64,000 nt of DNA from assembly GCF_001665395.1 (NCBI RefSeq), contig NZ_LZSG01000007.1, positions 1 to 64,000 on the forward strand. Reading direction: 5' to 3'. Under the pieces are notes generated by a model. That model made no database searches, was not told where the DNA came from, and saw nothing but the letters and a program-made list of their open reading frames with translations. Positions 44,928 to 53,740 of this stretch are shown one piece after another. Source of the DNA: Mycobacterium sp. 1164966.3. Lineage in GTDB: Bacteria; Actinomycetota; Actinomycetes; Mycobacteriales; Mycobacteriaceae. The translations under genes were made by a program, and so were the position numbers. The number at the start of each line of letters is the position of its first letter. Within the stretch, counting starts at the first letter, position 1.

Positions 44928-46454
44928 ATGAATCTGGATTGGCGCACGCCCGTCGTCGTCGGTGTCGGGCAGGCCGCCGAGCGCATCGACGATCCGGACT
45001 ACCGGGCGATGTCACCCGTCGAGCTGGCCGCCGCGGCGGCCCAGACCGCGATCAAGGACTGTGGCGCCGACGCCGCATCGGTGGCCGACGCCATCGACAC
45101 CGTCGCCGGTGTGCGCCAATTCGAGATCTCGGGGCCAGTCGTCAACGCGCCCCTGGGGCGATCCAACAACTACCCACGGTCCGTGGCCAGCCGGATCGGC
45201 GCACAGCCTGCCCGCGCGATCCTGGAGATCGTCGGCGGCCAAGGGCCTCAGCATCTGGTCAGCGAGCTGGCCGCCCAGATCGCCGCGGGACGCTCGGAGG
45301 CCGCACTGGTCTTCGGCTCCGATGCGACGTCGACGCTGCGGCACTTCGCGCGGGCCGACCAGAAGCCGGACTTCACCGAGACCGTGGACGGTGACCTGGA
45401 AGACCGCGGTCAGGGTATCGACGGAATCATCTCGCGCTACACCGTCATTCACGGTCTGGTCGACGCACCGACCCAGTACGCGCTGATGGAAAACGCCCGG
45501 CGGGCCGCAGCCGGCCTCGGGCCGGCCGAGTATCTGCGGCGGATGGGTGAGCTGTTCGCCCCGTTCACGAAGGTCGCCGCCGGGAACCCGTTGGCCGCCG
45601 CGCCCGTCGAATACAGCGTCGACGAACTAATCACCGTCACCGACCGCAACCGGATGATCTCGGAGCCCTACCCGCGGCTGCTCGTCGCGCGCGACCAGGT
45701 GAACCAGGGTGCGGCCGCCCTGCTGATGTCGGTTGCGACGGCACGTCGCCTCGGGCTGCCCGAGGAGAACTGGGTGTACCTGCACGGCCACGCTGACCTG
45801 CAGGAGCAGGGGCTGCTGGCGCGCCCGGATCTCGGGCACGCCCCGTCAGCGGTCTTGGCGGTGCGCGAGGCGCTGGCCATGGCCGGAATCGGCGTCGACG
45901 ACGTCTCCACCTTCGACCTGTACAGCTGCTTTCCGGTCCCGGTGTTCAACATCTGCGACGGTATGAGCATCGCGCCCGACGACCCGCGCGGCCTGACCCT
46001 GACCGGTGGCTTGCCGTTCTTCGGCGGCGCCGGCAATAACTACTCGATGCACGGCATCGCCGAGACTGTAGCCCGGATGCGAAGCGCACCAGGGCAATTC
46101 GGCCTTGTCGGAGCCAACGGCGGGATCATGAGCAAGTACTCCGTCGGTGTGTACTCCACTACGCCGGCGGAGTGGAAGCCCGACGGCAGCGCGCGGTTGC
46201 AGGCGCAGATCGACAGCGCGCCGGCGGTGCCGGTGACCGAGACGGCCGACGGGCCCGCCACCGTCGAGACGTACACCGTGCGGCGCGACAACGGGCGGCC
46301 GACGGGCATCGTCATCGGGCGACTCGACGACGGCAGCCGATTCCTGGCCACCACCGAGGACGACGAGCTGATCGCCCAGCTGACCGACGGCGACCCGCTT
46401 GGCCAACCGGTCCGGGTGCGTTCCTTCGACTACGGCAACCGCTGCAGTTTGTAG
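44928..46454 (+). CDS. Thiolase-like protein lacking the usual nucleophile
   Basis: The 508-residue protein has the two-lobe thiolase fold of the acetyl-CoA acetyltransferase/SCP2 group (TPVVVGVGQAAE, PVELAAAAAQTAIKDCG, IDTVAGVRQ, GDATST-like loop, DDVSTFDLYSCFPVPV, GGLPFFGGAGNNYSMHGIAE), plus a C-terminal OB-like extension (ETYTVRRDNGRPTGIVIGRL...). Where thiolases carry the acyl-accepting Cys the sequence reads LEIVGGQGPQHLV, so this Cys seems absent. It may bind acyl-CoA without condensing. It lies 60 bases after sucD and convergent with a KstR-type F420 gene. Confidence 0.75.
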   Translation: MNLDWRTPVVVGVGQAAERIDDPDYRAMSPVELAAAAAQTAIKDCGADAASVADAIDTVAGVRQFEISGPVVNAPLGRSNNYPRSVASRIGAQPARAILEIVGGQGPQHLVSELAAQIAAGRSEAALVFGSDATSTLRHFARADQKPDFTETVDGDLEDRGQGIDGIISRYTVIHGLVDAPTQYALMENARRAAAGLGPAEYLRRMGELFAPFTKVAAGNPLAAAPVEYSVDELITVTDRNRMISEPYPRLLVARDQVNQGAAALLMSVATARRLGLPEENWVYLHGHADLQEQGLLARPDLGHAPSAVLAVREALAMAGIGVDDVSTFDLYSCFPVPVFNICDGMSIAPDDPRGLTLTGGLPFFGGAGNNYSMHGIAETVARMRSAPGQFGLVGANGGIMSKYSVGVYSTTPAEWKPDGSARLQAQIDSAPAVPVTETADGPATVETYTVRRDNGRPTGIVIGRLDDGSRFLATTEDDELIAQLTDGDPLGQPVRVRSFDYGNRCSL

Positions 46455-46462
46455 TGCTCGCC

Positions 46463-47311
46463 CTACACCGACGCGGCCAGCTTGCCGGCCAGTCGCTCCA
46501 CGTAGGCAGCGATCTCGGCTTCGGGGCGATCCGGCAACCCGAACAGCACCTCGGTGACGCCGAGTTCGGCCCAGCGGGCCAGCTTCTCGGGTACCGGCTT
46601 GAAGTCCAGGGCCACGATCTGCGGGGCCCCGTCCCGCCCGGCGGCGGCCCAGGTGTCCTGCAGCAACTTCACCGGCTCGTCGATGTCGAAGTCGCGCGGG
46701 GTGGTGATCCACCCGTCGGCGCTGCGGGCGATCCACTTGAAGTTCTTTTCCGTCCCCGCCGCGCCCACCAGCACCGGAATGTGCGTTTGCACCGGTTTCG
46801 GCCACGCCCAGCTCGGCCCGAACCTGACGAACTCGCCGTCGTAGGCGGCCTCCTCCTGCGTCCATAAGGCCCGCATCGCCTCGATGTACTCGCGCAACAT
46901 CGTGCGCCGTCGCCCGGGCGGCACGCCGTGATCGGCGAGCTCGTCGGTGTTCCAACCGAACCCAACGCCCAGACTGACCCTTCCGCCGGACAGATGATCA
47001 AGCGTCGCGATGCTTTTCGCCAGCGTGATCGGATCGTGCTCGACGGGCAGCGCCACCGCGGTGGACAGCCGCACTCGCGATGTCACCGCGCACGCCGCGC
47101 CCAAACTCACCCACGGGTCCAGCGTGCGCATGTACCTGTCATCGGGCAGCGATTCGTCACCCGTCGTCGGATGGGCCGCCTCTCGTTTGACCGGAATGTG
47201 CGTGTGTTCTGGCACGTAGAAAGTACGAAAGCCGTGGTCGTCGGCAAGCTTTGCGGCTGCCGCCGGAGTGATGCCGCGGTCACTGGTGAAAAGCACTAGC
47301 CCGTAATCCAT
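46463..47311 (-). CDS. LLM-class F420-dependent oxidoreductase (Rv0953c-like)
   Basis: This TIM-barrel oxidoreductase of 282 residues has DYGLVLFTSDRGI at the N-terminus, ATLDHLSGGRVSLGVGFGWNTDEL as signature, then PVQTHIPVLVGAAGTEKNFKWIARSADGWI. ATG 47311 gives the length I recall for Rv0953c and is chosen over a frame open to 47422. The KstR-type operator at 47321-47334 lies 10 bases upstream, so KstR binding would block initiation directly. The substrate is unknown. Confidence 0.88.
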   Translation of the reverse strand: MDYGLVLFTSDRGITPAAAAKLADDHGFRTFYVPEHTHIPVKREAAHPTTGDESLPDDRYMRTLDPWVSLGAACAVTSRVRLSTAVALPVEHDPITLAKSIATLDHLSGGRVSLGVGFGWNTDELADHGVPPGRRRTMLREYIEAMRALWTQEEAAYDGEFVRFGPSWAWPKPVQTHIPVLVGAAGTEKNFKWIARSADGWITTPRDFDIDEPVKLLQDTWAAAGRDGAPQIVALDFKPVPEKLARWAELGVTEVLFGLPDRPEAEIAAYVERLAGKLAASV

Positions 47312-47320
47312 GAACAGAAT

Positions 47321-47334
47321 TAGAACGTGTTCTA
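47321..47334 (-). promoter_or_regulatory. KstR-type operator (perfect palindrome)
   Basis: TAGAACGTGTTCTA, identical to the copy at 27037-27050, lies 10 bases before the ATG of the F420-type gene and 124 bases before the divergent membrane-protein gene. Confidence 0.85.
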
Positions 47335-47458
47335 CCTGCGGCGGGCAAGCGGGGGTTGAGCGCCCCAGCACCGGCACTCCAACGTGCGCTAGCGTTGTTG
47401 GTCGAATCACGTCGCCACGCAAACGCGGCCAGCCTGGGAAGCAACAGGAGGAAAGTCA

Positions 47459-48454
47459 ATGACCTACTCGCCCGGTAGTCCCGGATATCCACCCGCGCAG
47501 CAACCTTCCGGGTCCTACGGCGGCGCCGCACAGCCGGCCACTCCCGATTTCGCCAAGGAACCCGGTGAAAACAAACTTCCGCTGTATCTGGGCTTCGCCG
47601 TGGTGGGCCTCGGCCTGGCGGCCTACTTCGCGAGTTTCGGCCCCGGTGGCGGGGTGCAGTCCGTCGTCGCCGCCCTGCTGGCGGGTCTGCTCGCTGCCGT
47701 CGGCCTAGTGCCCAAGGCGAAGCCCCATCTGGGCGTGATCACCGCAATCTCGGTACTCGGCTTCCTGCTGGCGATCTCAGAGACCGTTAACGCGCCCGAC
47801 AACGGCTCTACTCCGTGGGGACTGTGGCTGATCCTGGCTTTCAGTTTCCTTCAGGCGGCCTCCGCCGCCGCTGCGCTCCTGCTGGAGTCCGGCGTGATCA
47901 CCATGCCGCCGCCGCGCCCCAAGTACGACCCCTATCAGCAGCAATACGGCCAGTACGGGCAATACGGCCAGCAGCAGTATGGGCAGCAGCCGTACTACGG
48001 TCAGCCGGCCCAACAGGCTCAACCCGGAATCCAGTCGCCGCAGCAGGCGCCGCCCAGCGGGTACGGGTCGCCCTATGGCGGCTACGGCTCAAGCCCCGGA
48101 CAGGGCCAGCCGCCGAGCCAGGGCAACATGGCAACGCAGTCCGTCATCCCGACCTCCGGCTCGAATCCGTCGACCGGGGGATTCGGCGCCGCGCCGTCGG
48201 CCCAGTCCGGACCGCAGCCTGCCGCGCAGTCCGGGCACCAGGCCGCCGGGCAGTCCGGACCCCAGCCCACCTTTCAGACACCCACCACGCCGCCCACCGG
48301 CTTCCCCAGCTATGGACCGCCGCCATCGGCCAACGCGGGTAGCGGCTCCGACGCGGGTTCGGCAACGGTCAACTACTCGAATCCGCCCGGCGGCCAGCAG
48401 GCCCAGAACTACGGCCAGGGCCAGCAGTCGTCACCTGGGTCGGCGCCGGCCTAA
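47459..48454 (+). CDS. 34 kDa antigen-like membrane protein (DUF5336, Rv0954-like)
   Basis: The 331-residue protein has a Pro/Gly-rich N-terminus, about four hydrophobic helices between residues 40 and 145 ([76 protein letters not shown]), then a tail of about 170 residues rich in Gln, Gly, Pro, Ser and Tyr ([38 protein letters not shown]). The same layout is found in the mycobacterial 34 kDa antigen family and Rv0954. ATG 47459 follows AGGAGGAAAGTCA. Its function is not established; a role at the division site or cell envelope is suggested. Confidence 0.85.
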   Translation: MTYSPGSPGYPPAQQPSGSYGGAAQPATPDFAKEPGENKLPLYLGFAVVGLGLAAYFASFGPGGGVQSVVAALLAGLLAAVGLVPKAKPHLGVITAISVLGFLLAISETVNAPDNGSTPWGLWLILAFSFLQAASAAAALLLESGVITMPPPRPKYDPYQQQYGQYGQYGQQQYGQQPYYGQPAQQAQPGIQSPQQAPPSGYGSPYGGYGSSPGQGQPPSQGNMATQSVIPTSGSNPSTGGFGAAPSAQSGPQPAAQSGHQAAGQSGPQPTFQTPTTPPTGFPSYGPPPSANAGSGSDAGSATVNYSNPPGGQQAQNYGQGQQSSPGSAPA

Positions 48455-48493
48455 CCGGACGCATCCGCGTCTAGTCAGGCATATGCGCCGAGA

Positions 48494-49822
48494 GTGACAC
48501 GGGTGGTGGAGGGCTACCGGGCTGCCGGCACGCGTCAACCGCGTGATCTTGTCCGGGTCGCATTCGGCCCCGCTTTGATCGCGCTGTTGATCATCGCGGC
48601 CGTCACGTTACTGCAGTTGCTGATCGCCAACAGCGACATGACCGGCGCCTTGGGCGCGATCGCCAGCATCTGGTTGGGCGTGCATGCCGTGCCGATCTCC
48701 ATCGGCGGCCGCGAGCTGGGCGTAATGCCGCTGCTGCCGGTCCTGTTGATGGTGTGGGCGACCGCGCGCACCACCGCGCGGGCCACCTCCCCGCAGTCGT
48801 CATGGCTGGTCATCCGGTGGGTTGTCGCGTCGGCGCTGGGCGGCCCTCTGCTGTTCGCGGCCATCGCCCTGGCGGTCATCCACGACGCGTCGTCGGTGCT
48901 CACCGAGCTGCAGACACCCAGCGCCTTGCGCGCGTTCGTCAGCGTGCTGGTGGTGCACGCGATCGGTGCTGCGATCGGAATCTGGTCGCGGGTGGGGCGA
49001 CGGGCGTTGGCGGCTTCGCCGCTGCCCGATTGGCTGGCCGACTCGGTGCGCGCCGCGACGGCCGGGGTGCTGGCGTTGTTCGGGCTCTCGGGCGTGGTGA
49101 CGGTCGGTTCTTTGGTTGTGCATTGGGCGACGATGCAGGATTTGTACGGGATCACCGATTCGATATTCGGTCAGTTCAGCCTGACCGTGCTGTCGATCCT
49201 GTACGTGCCGAACGTCATTGTGGGCACCGCTGCGGTCACTGTTGGGTCCAGCGCACACCTCGGCTTTGCGACGTTCAGTGCGTTCACCGTTTTCGGTGGT
49301 GATATCCCCGCATTGCCGATCCTTGCCGCGCTCCCGACGCCGCAGCTGGGGCCGGCCTGGGTCGCCCTGCTGATCGTGGGTGCGTCGTCGGGCGTGGTGG
49401 TCGGTCAGCAATGCGCCAGGCGTGGGCTGCTGCTTGTTCCGGCAATGGCCAAGCTGCTGGTGGCGGCGATCGCCGGGGCTTTGACGATGTCGTTGCTGGC
49501 GTACGGCGGAAGCGGCCGGTTGGGCAACTTCGGCGACGTCGGCGTGGACCAGGGCACCCTGGTGATCGGGGTCTTCTTCTGGTTTGCCGTCGTCGGCGGC
49601 CTGACGGTGATGATGGCCGGTGGGATTCGGCGCCGGCCCAGACGGCCGAAAACCGTTGCCGCTCCTGGTGAGCAGCTCGACGAACCGGCCTCGAACGAGC
49701 CGGGCGCCGATGAGGCCGCTCCCGTCGCCGACGAGGACGTGCCCGTTGCCGACAGGGACGCCCCGGTGGTAGACGAGGACGCGCCTGCCGACGACGAACC
49801 GGCCGGCAATCGCGAGGATTAG
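48494..49822 (+). CDS. Polytopic membrane protein (DUF6350, Rv0955-like)
   Basis: The 442-residue protein has about eleven hydrophobic segments (for example [67 protein letters not shown]) and a hydrophilic acidic tail of about 60 residues with repeats of [21 protein letters not shown]. It begins with GTG 48494, 40 bases after the 34 kDa-like gene, and both are probably co-transcribed. Function is unknown. Confidence 0.8.
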   Translation: MTRVVEGYRAAGTRQPRDLVRVAFGPALIALLIIAAVTLLQLLIANSDMTGALGAIASIWLGVHAVPISIGGRELGVMPLLPVLLMVWATARTTARATSPQSSWLVIRWVVASALGGPLLFAAIALAVIHDASSVLTELQTPSALRAFVSVLVVHAIGAAIGIWSRVGRRALAASPLPDWLADSVRAATAGVLALFGLSGVVTVGSLVVHWATMQDLYGITDSIFGQFSLTVLSILYVPNVIVGTAAVTVGSSAHLGFATFSAFTVFGGDIPALPILAALPTPQLGPAWVALLIVGASSGVVVGQQCARRGLLLVPAMAKLLVAAIAGALTMSLLAYGGSGRLGNFGDVGVDQGTLVIGVFFWFAVVGGLTVMMAGGIRRRPRRPKTVAAPGEQLDEPASNEPGADEAAPVADEDVPVADRDAPVVDEDAPADDEPAGNRED

Positions 49823-49859
49823 TCAGAGCGGCGCGTCTCGTCGGGTTGTGCTGTTCAGG

Positions 49860-50015
49860 GCTTGCGCGTGAATCCTGGGCGTTGCAAGTGAATCCTGGGC
49901 GTAAATAAGCGCCTCCCGCTGATTCCCGCCCAGGCTTTACACCGAAAGCCCCCAGTTCACACTGAAAGCCGTCAGTTCACACTGAAAGCCGTCAGTTCAC
50001 ACCGAAGGCCGTCAT
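49860..50015. repeat. 20-base-period tandem repeats in an intergenic region
   Basis: Four consecutive 20-base units (49936-49955, 49956-49975, 49976-49995, 49996-50015) follow TTCACACTGAAAGCCGTCAG; the middle two are identical. Just upstream GTGAATCCTGGGCGT occurs twice, at 49868 and 49888, again 20 bases apart. The rest of the 273-base gap before purN holds no gene. Confidence 0.85.
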
Positions 50016-50095
50016 TACCGAACGCCAGGCCGGCGGCATCGACGCGACTGCGGCCACCTAAGCGGCACTCACCCGCGCCAGACTAGGCTGCCCGT

Positions 50096-50749
50096 GTGCA
50101 GGAACCCGTGCCCCCAAGTGCACCGGCGCGGCTGGTGGTGCTGGCGTCGGGCACCGGTTCACTGCTGAACTCGCTGCTGAACGCCGCTCAAGACGACTAC
50201 CCGGCGCGGGTGGTCGCGGTCGGCGTGGATCGCGATTGCCGGGCCATCGAGGTCGCCACCCAGGCGGGGGTCCCGTCCTTCACCGTCCGGCTGAAAGACC
50301 ACCCCGACCGCGCCGCGTGGGATGCCGCCATCACCGCAGCCACCGCAGGCCACGAGCCCGACCTGATCGTCTCCGCCGGATTTATGAAAATCCTTGGGCC
50401 GCAATTCCTTTCACGATTCGACGGACGCATCCTCAATACCCATCCGGCGCTGCTGCCGGCATTCCCCGGCGCGCATGCGGTGGCCGACGCACTGGCCTAC
50501 GGCGTTAAGTTCACGGGCTGTACGGTGCACCTCGTGGATGCCGGCACCGACACCGGACCGATCGTGGCGCAGCGACCCGTCGAGGTGCTCGACGGCGACG
50601 ACGAAGAGACTCTGCATGAACGCATCAAGGTCATCGAACGCCAGCTGCTTGTCGACGTGGTGGCCGCGATCGCCCTCCATGGCGTGACGGTGGCCGGAGG
50701 AAAAGCGACGATCGGACGAAAGGCGACTCCCGGGATGAGCACAGCATGA
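50096..50749 (+). CDS. purN: Phosphoribosylglycinamide formyltransferase PurN
   Basis: This 217-residue enzyme transfers a formyl group from 10-formyltetrahydrofolate to GAR in purine synthesis. [16 protein letters not shown] binds the phosphate; the catalytic triad lies in [45 protein letters not shown] (Asn, His, Asp). GTG 50096 is used. Its stop overlaps purH as ATGA. Confidence 0.96.
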   Translation: MQEPVPPSAPARLVVLASGTGSLLNSLLNAAQDDYPARVVAVGVDRDCRAIEVATQAGVPSFTVRLKDHPDRAAWDAAITAATAGHEPDLIVSAGFMKILGPQFLSRFDGRILNTHPALLPAFPGAHAVADALAYGVKFTGCTVHLVDAGTDTGPIVAQRPVEVLDGDDEETLHERIKVIERQLLVDVVAAIALHGVTVAGGKATIGRKATPGMSTA

Positions 50750-52311
50750 GCACCGACAAGAAGCCGATTCGCCGCGCGCTGATCAGCGTGTACGACAAGA
50801 CCGGGCTGGCAGACCTCGCGCAGGGCCTTACCGCAGCCGGCGTCGAGATCGTCTCGACCGGATCCACAGCCAAAACCATTGCGAACAAAGGTATTCCGGT
50901 GACCCGCGTAGAGGAGCTGACCGGTTTCCCCGAGGTGCTCGACGGCCGGGTCAAGACGCTGCACCCACGCGTGCACGCCGGCCTGCTGGCCGACCTGCGC
51001 AAGCCCGAACACGAAGCCGCCCTGCACGAGCTCGGCATCGAGGCGTTCCAGCTCGTCGTGGTCAATCTGTACCCGTTCAGCCAGACCGTGGAATCCGGCG
51101 CCGGCGTCGATGAGTGCGTGGAGCAGATCGACATCGGCGGCCCGTCGATGGTCCGGGCGGCGGCCAAGAACCATCCGAGCGTCGCCGTGGTCACCGACCC
51201 GCTCGGATACGACGGCGTGCTGGCCGCGGTGCGTGACGGCGGATTCACCCTCGCCGAGCGTAAAAGGCTGGCATCGCTGGCATTTCAGCGCACCGCCGAA
51301 TACGACATCGCCGTCGCCAGCTGGATGCAGGAAACTCTGGCATCCGAGCATCCGCAGGCGCAGTTCCCGCAGTGGTTCGCCAGAAACTGGAGTCGCCAGG
51401 CGACGTTGCGTTACGGCGAGAACCCCCACCAGCAGGCCGCGCTCTATGTCGACCCAAGCGCCTGGCCCGGCCTGGCGCAGGCCGAGCAGTTGCACGGAAA
51501 AGACATGTCCTACAACAACTTCACCGATGCGGACGCGGCCTGGCGAGCGGCCTTCGACCACGAGCAGACGTGCGTGGCAATCATCAAGCACGCCAACCCA
51601 TGTGGCATCGCCATCTCCGACGTTTCGGTGGCAGACGCACACCGCAAGGCCCACGAATGCGACCCGTTGAGCGCCTACGGCGGAGTCATCGCGGCCAACA
51701 CCGAGGTCAGCGTCGAGATGGCCGAGTACGTCAGCACCATCTTCACCGAGGTGATCGTGGCGCCGGCCTACGCACCCGGCGCCGTCGAGGTGCTGACGCG
51801 CAAGAAGAACATTCGCGTGCTGGTGGCTTCCGAGCCGCTGACCGGTGGCCATGAACTCAGGCCGATCAGCGGCGGACTGCTCATGCAGCAGCGCGACCAG
51901 CTCGACGCGCACGGCGACAACCCGGCCAACTGGAACTTGGCCACCGGCGACCCGGCCGACCCGGCCACCCTCACCGACCTGGTCTTCGCCTGGCGCGCCT
52001 GCCGCGCGGTCAAGTCGAACGCAATCGTGATCGCCGCCGACGGCGCGACCGTCGGGGTAGGCATGGGTCAAGTCAACCGGGTCGACGCCGCCCGGCTGGC
52101 CGTAGAGCGTGGCGGCGACCGGGTGCGCGGCGCGGTTGGGGCCTCCGATGCGTTCTTTCCCTTCCCCGACGGACTGGAGACGCTGGCGGCCGCCGGAGTC
52201 AAGGCGATAGTGCACCCCGGCGGCTCGGTGCGCGACGACGAGGTGACAGCCGCTGCGGGCAAAGCCGGTGTGACTCTGTACCTCACCGGAGCTCGTCACT
52301 TCGCCCATTGA
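50746..52311 (+). CDS. purH: Bifunctional AICAR transformylase/IMP cyclohydrolase PurH
   Basis: This 521-residue enzyme carries out the last two steps of IMP synthesis. Residues about 1-200 are the cyclohydrolase ([42 protein letters not shown]). The remainder is the formyltransferase, with [32 protein letters not shown] (Lys of the catalytic Lys-His pair), [11 protein letters not shown] (His) and [29 protein letters not shown]. Coupled to purN. Confidence 0.97.
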   Translation: MSTDKKPIRRALISVYDKTGLADLAQGLTAAGVEIVSTGSTAKTIANKGIPVTRVEELTGFPEVLDGRVKTLHPRVHAGLLADLRKPEHEAALHELGIEAFQLVVVNLYPFSQTVESGAGVDECVEQIDIGGPSMVRAAAKNHPSVAVVTDPLGYDGVLAAVRDGGFTLAERKRLASLAFQRTAEYDIAVASWMQETLASEHPQAQFPQWFARNWSRQATLRYGENPHQQAALYVDPSAWPGLAQAEQLHGKDMSYNNFTDADAAWRAAFDHEQTCVAIIKHANPCGIAISDVSVADAHRKAHECDPLSAYGGVIAANTEVSVEMAEYVSTIFTEVIVAPAYAPGAVEVLTRKKNIRVLVASEPLTGGHELRPISGGLLMQQRDQLDAHGDNPANWNLATGDPADPATLTDLVFAWRACRAVKSNAIVIAADGATVGVGMGQVNRVDAARLAVERGGDRVRGAVGASDAFFPFPDGLETLAAAGVKAIVHPGGSVRDDEVTAAAGKAGVTLYLTGARHFAH

Positions 52312-52357
52312 CCAGGTTGGTAGCGCGTACTGAGCCCGCTCGTCGTAGCGTGGAGTG

Positions 52358-53740
52358 GTGACGTCACCGAGTCTTCTGCCCCGGACCGTCGGCGAGCTGC
52401 GTGCGGCTGGTCATCGAGAGCGGGGAGTCAAGCAGGAAATCCGGGAAAATCTGCTGACCGCGCTGGCCGACGGTGACAACGTCTGGCCCGGCATCCTGGG
52501 TTTCGACGAGACCGTGCTGCCTCAGCTGGAGCGGGCGTTGATCGCCGGGCACGACTTCGTCTTGCTGGGCGAACGCGGCCAGGGCAAGACCCGGTTGCTG
52601 CGGGCGCTGGTGGGTTTGCTGGACGAGTGGACGCCGGTGATCGCGGGGGCGGAATTGGGTGAGCACCCCTACACGCCGATCACGCCGGAGTCGATCCGGC
52701 GGGCCGCCGAGCTCGGCGACAACCTACCGGTGCAGTGGAAGCACCGCAGCGAGCGCTACACCGAGAAGCTGGCCACCCCGGACACCAGCGTCGCCGACCT
52801 GGTCGGTGACATCGACCCCGTCAAGGTCGCCGAGGGCCGCAGCCTCGGTGACCCCGAAACCATCGCCTACGGGCTCATCCCGCGGGCGCACCGCGGCATC
52901 GTCGCCGTCAACGAACTGCCCGACCTCGCCGAGCGCATCCAGGTTTCGATGCTGAACGTCATGGAGGAGCGCGACATTCAGGTCCGCGGCTACACCCTGA
53001 GATTGCCGCTGGACGTACTTGTTGTAGCTAGCGCCAACCCCGAGGACTACACCAACCGGGGTCGGATCATCACTCCGCTCAAGGATCGGTTCGGCGCGGA
53101 GATCCGCACCCACTACCCGCTGGAGCTCGAGGCCGAGATGGGTGTCATCGCTCAGGAGGCGCACCTGAGCGCGCAGGTGCCCGACTACTTGATGCAGGTG
53201 ATCGCGCGGTTTGCTCGTTATCTGCGGGAATCCAACTCCATCGATCAGCGCTCGGGGGTCTCGGCGCGCTTCGCGATTGCGGCGGCCGAGACGGTGGCGG
53301 CTTCCGCACGGCATCGCGGCGCGGTGCTGGGAGAGACCGACCCGGTTGCCCGCGTGGTCGACCTAAGCACGGTGATCGACGTGCTGCGCGGCAAGCTCGA
53401 GTTCGAGTCCGGTGAGGAAGGCCGCGAACAGGCGGTGCTCGAGCACCTGTTGCGCCGTTCGACCGCTGACACCGCGTCACGGGTGCTTGGCGGCATCGAC
53501 GTCGGCTCCTTGGTGGCCGCCGTCGAAGGCGGTTCCACGGTGACGACGGGCGAGCGGGTGTCGGCGAAGAACGTGCTGGCCGCCGTTCCGGGGCTGCCCG
53601 TGGTGGACAGTATCGCCAGAAAGCTGCGGGCCGAATCCGAAGGCGAACGCGCCGCAGCGCTGGAGCTGGCACTGGAGGCGCTGTATCTGGCGAAGCGGAT
53701 CGACAAGGTCTCCGGGGAGGGCCAAACGGTTTATGGCTAA
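52358..53740 (+). CDS. MoxR/Mg-chelatase-type AAA+ ATPase (Rv0958-like)
   Basis: The protein of about 460 residues has Walker A GERGQGKTRLLRAL (about residues 66-79), Walker B GIVAVNELPDLAERIQ and sensor/arginine-finger region ILVVASANPEDYTNRGRIITPLKDRFGAEIRTHYPLE. This belongs to the ChlI/MoxR branch that pairs with VWA proteins as a chaperone machine; no tetrapyrrole chelatase role is implied. GTG 52358 is chosen over adjoining GTG 52355. Its last codons overlap the VWA gene by eight bases. Confidence 0.9.
   Translation: MTSPSLLPRTVGELRAAGHRERGVKQEIRENLLTALADGDNVWPGILGFDETVLPQLERALIAGHDFVLLGERGQGKTRLLRALVGLLDEWTPVIAGAELGEHPYTPITPESIRRAAELGDNLPVQWKHRSERYTEKLATPDTSVADLVGDIDPVKVAEGRSLGDPETIAYGLIPRAHRGIVAVNELPDLAERIQVSMLNVMEERDIQVRGYTLRLPLDVLVVASANPEDYTNRGRIITPLKDRFGAEIRTHYPLELEAEMGVIAQEAHLSAQVPDYLMQVIARFARYLRESNSIDQRSGVSARFAIAAAETVAASARHRGAVLGETDPVARVVDLSTVIDVLRGKLEFESGEEGREQAVLEHLLRRSTADTASRVLGGIDVGSLVAAVEGGSTVTTGERVSAKNVLAAVPGLPVVDSIARKLRAESEGERAAALELALEALYLAKRIDKVSGEGQTVYG

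Noticed and set aside
49936..50015. CRISPR array
   Set aside because: Units are directly adjacent with no unique spacers, and no cas genes are present.
50497..52308. 603-codon open frame antisense to purH
   Set aside because: A GC-driven shadow of purH; no recognisable domain.
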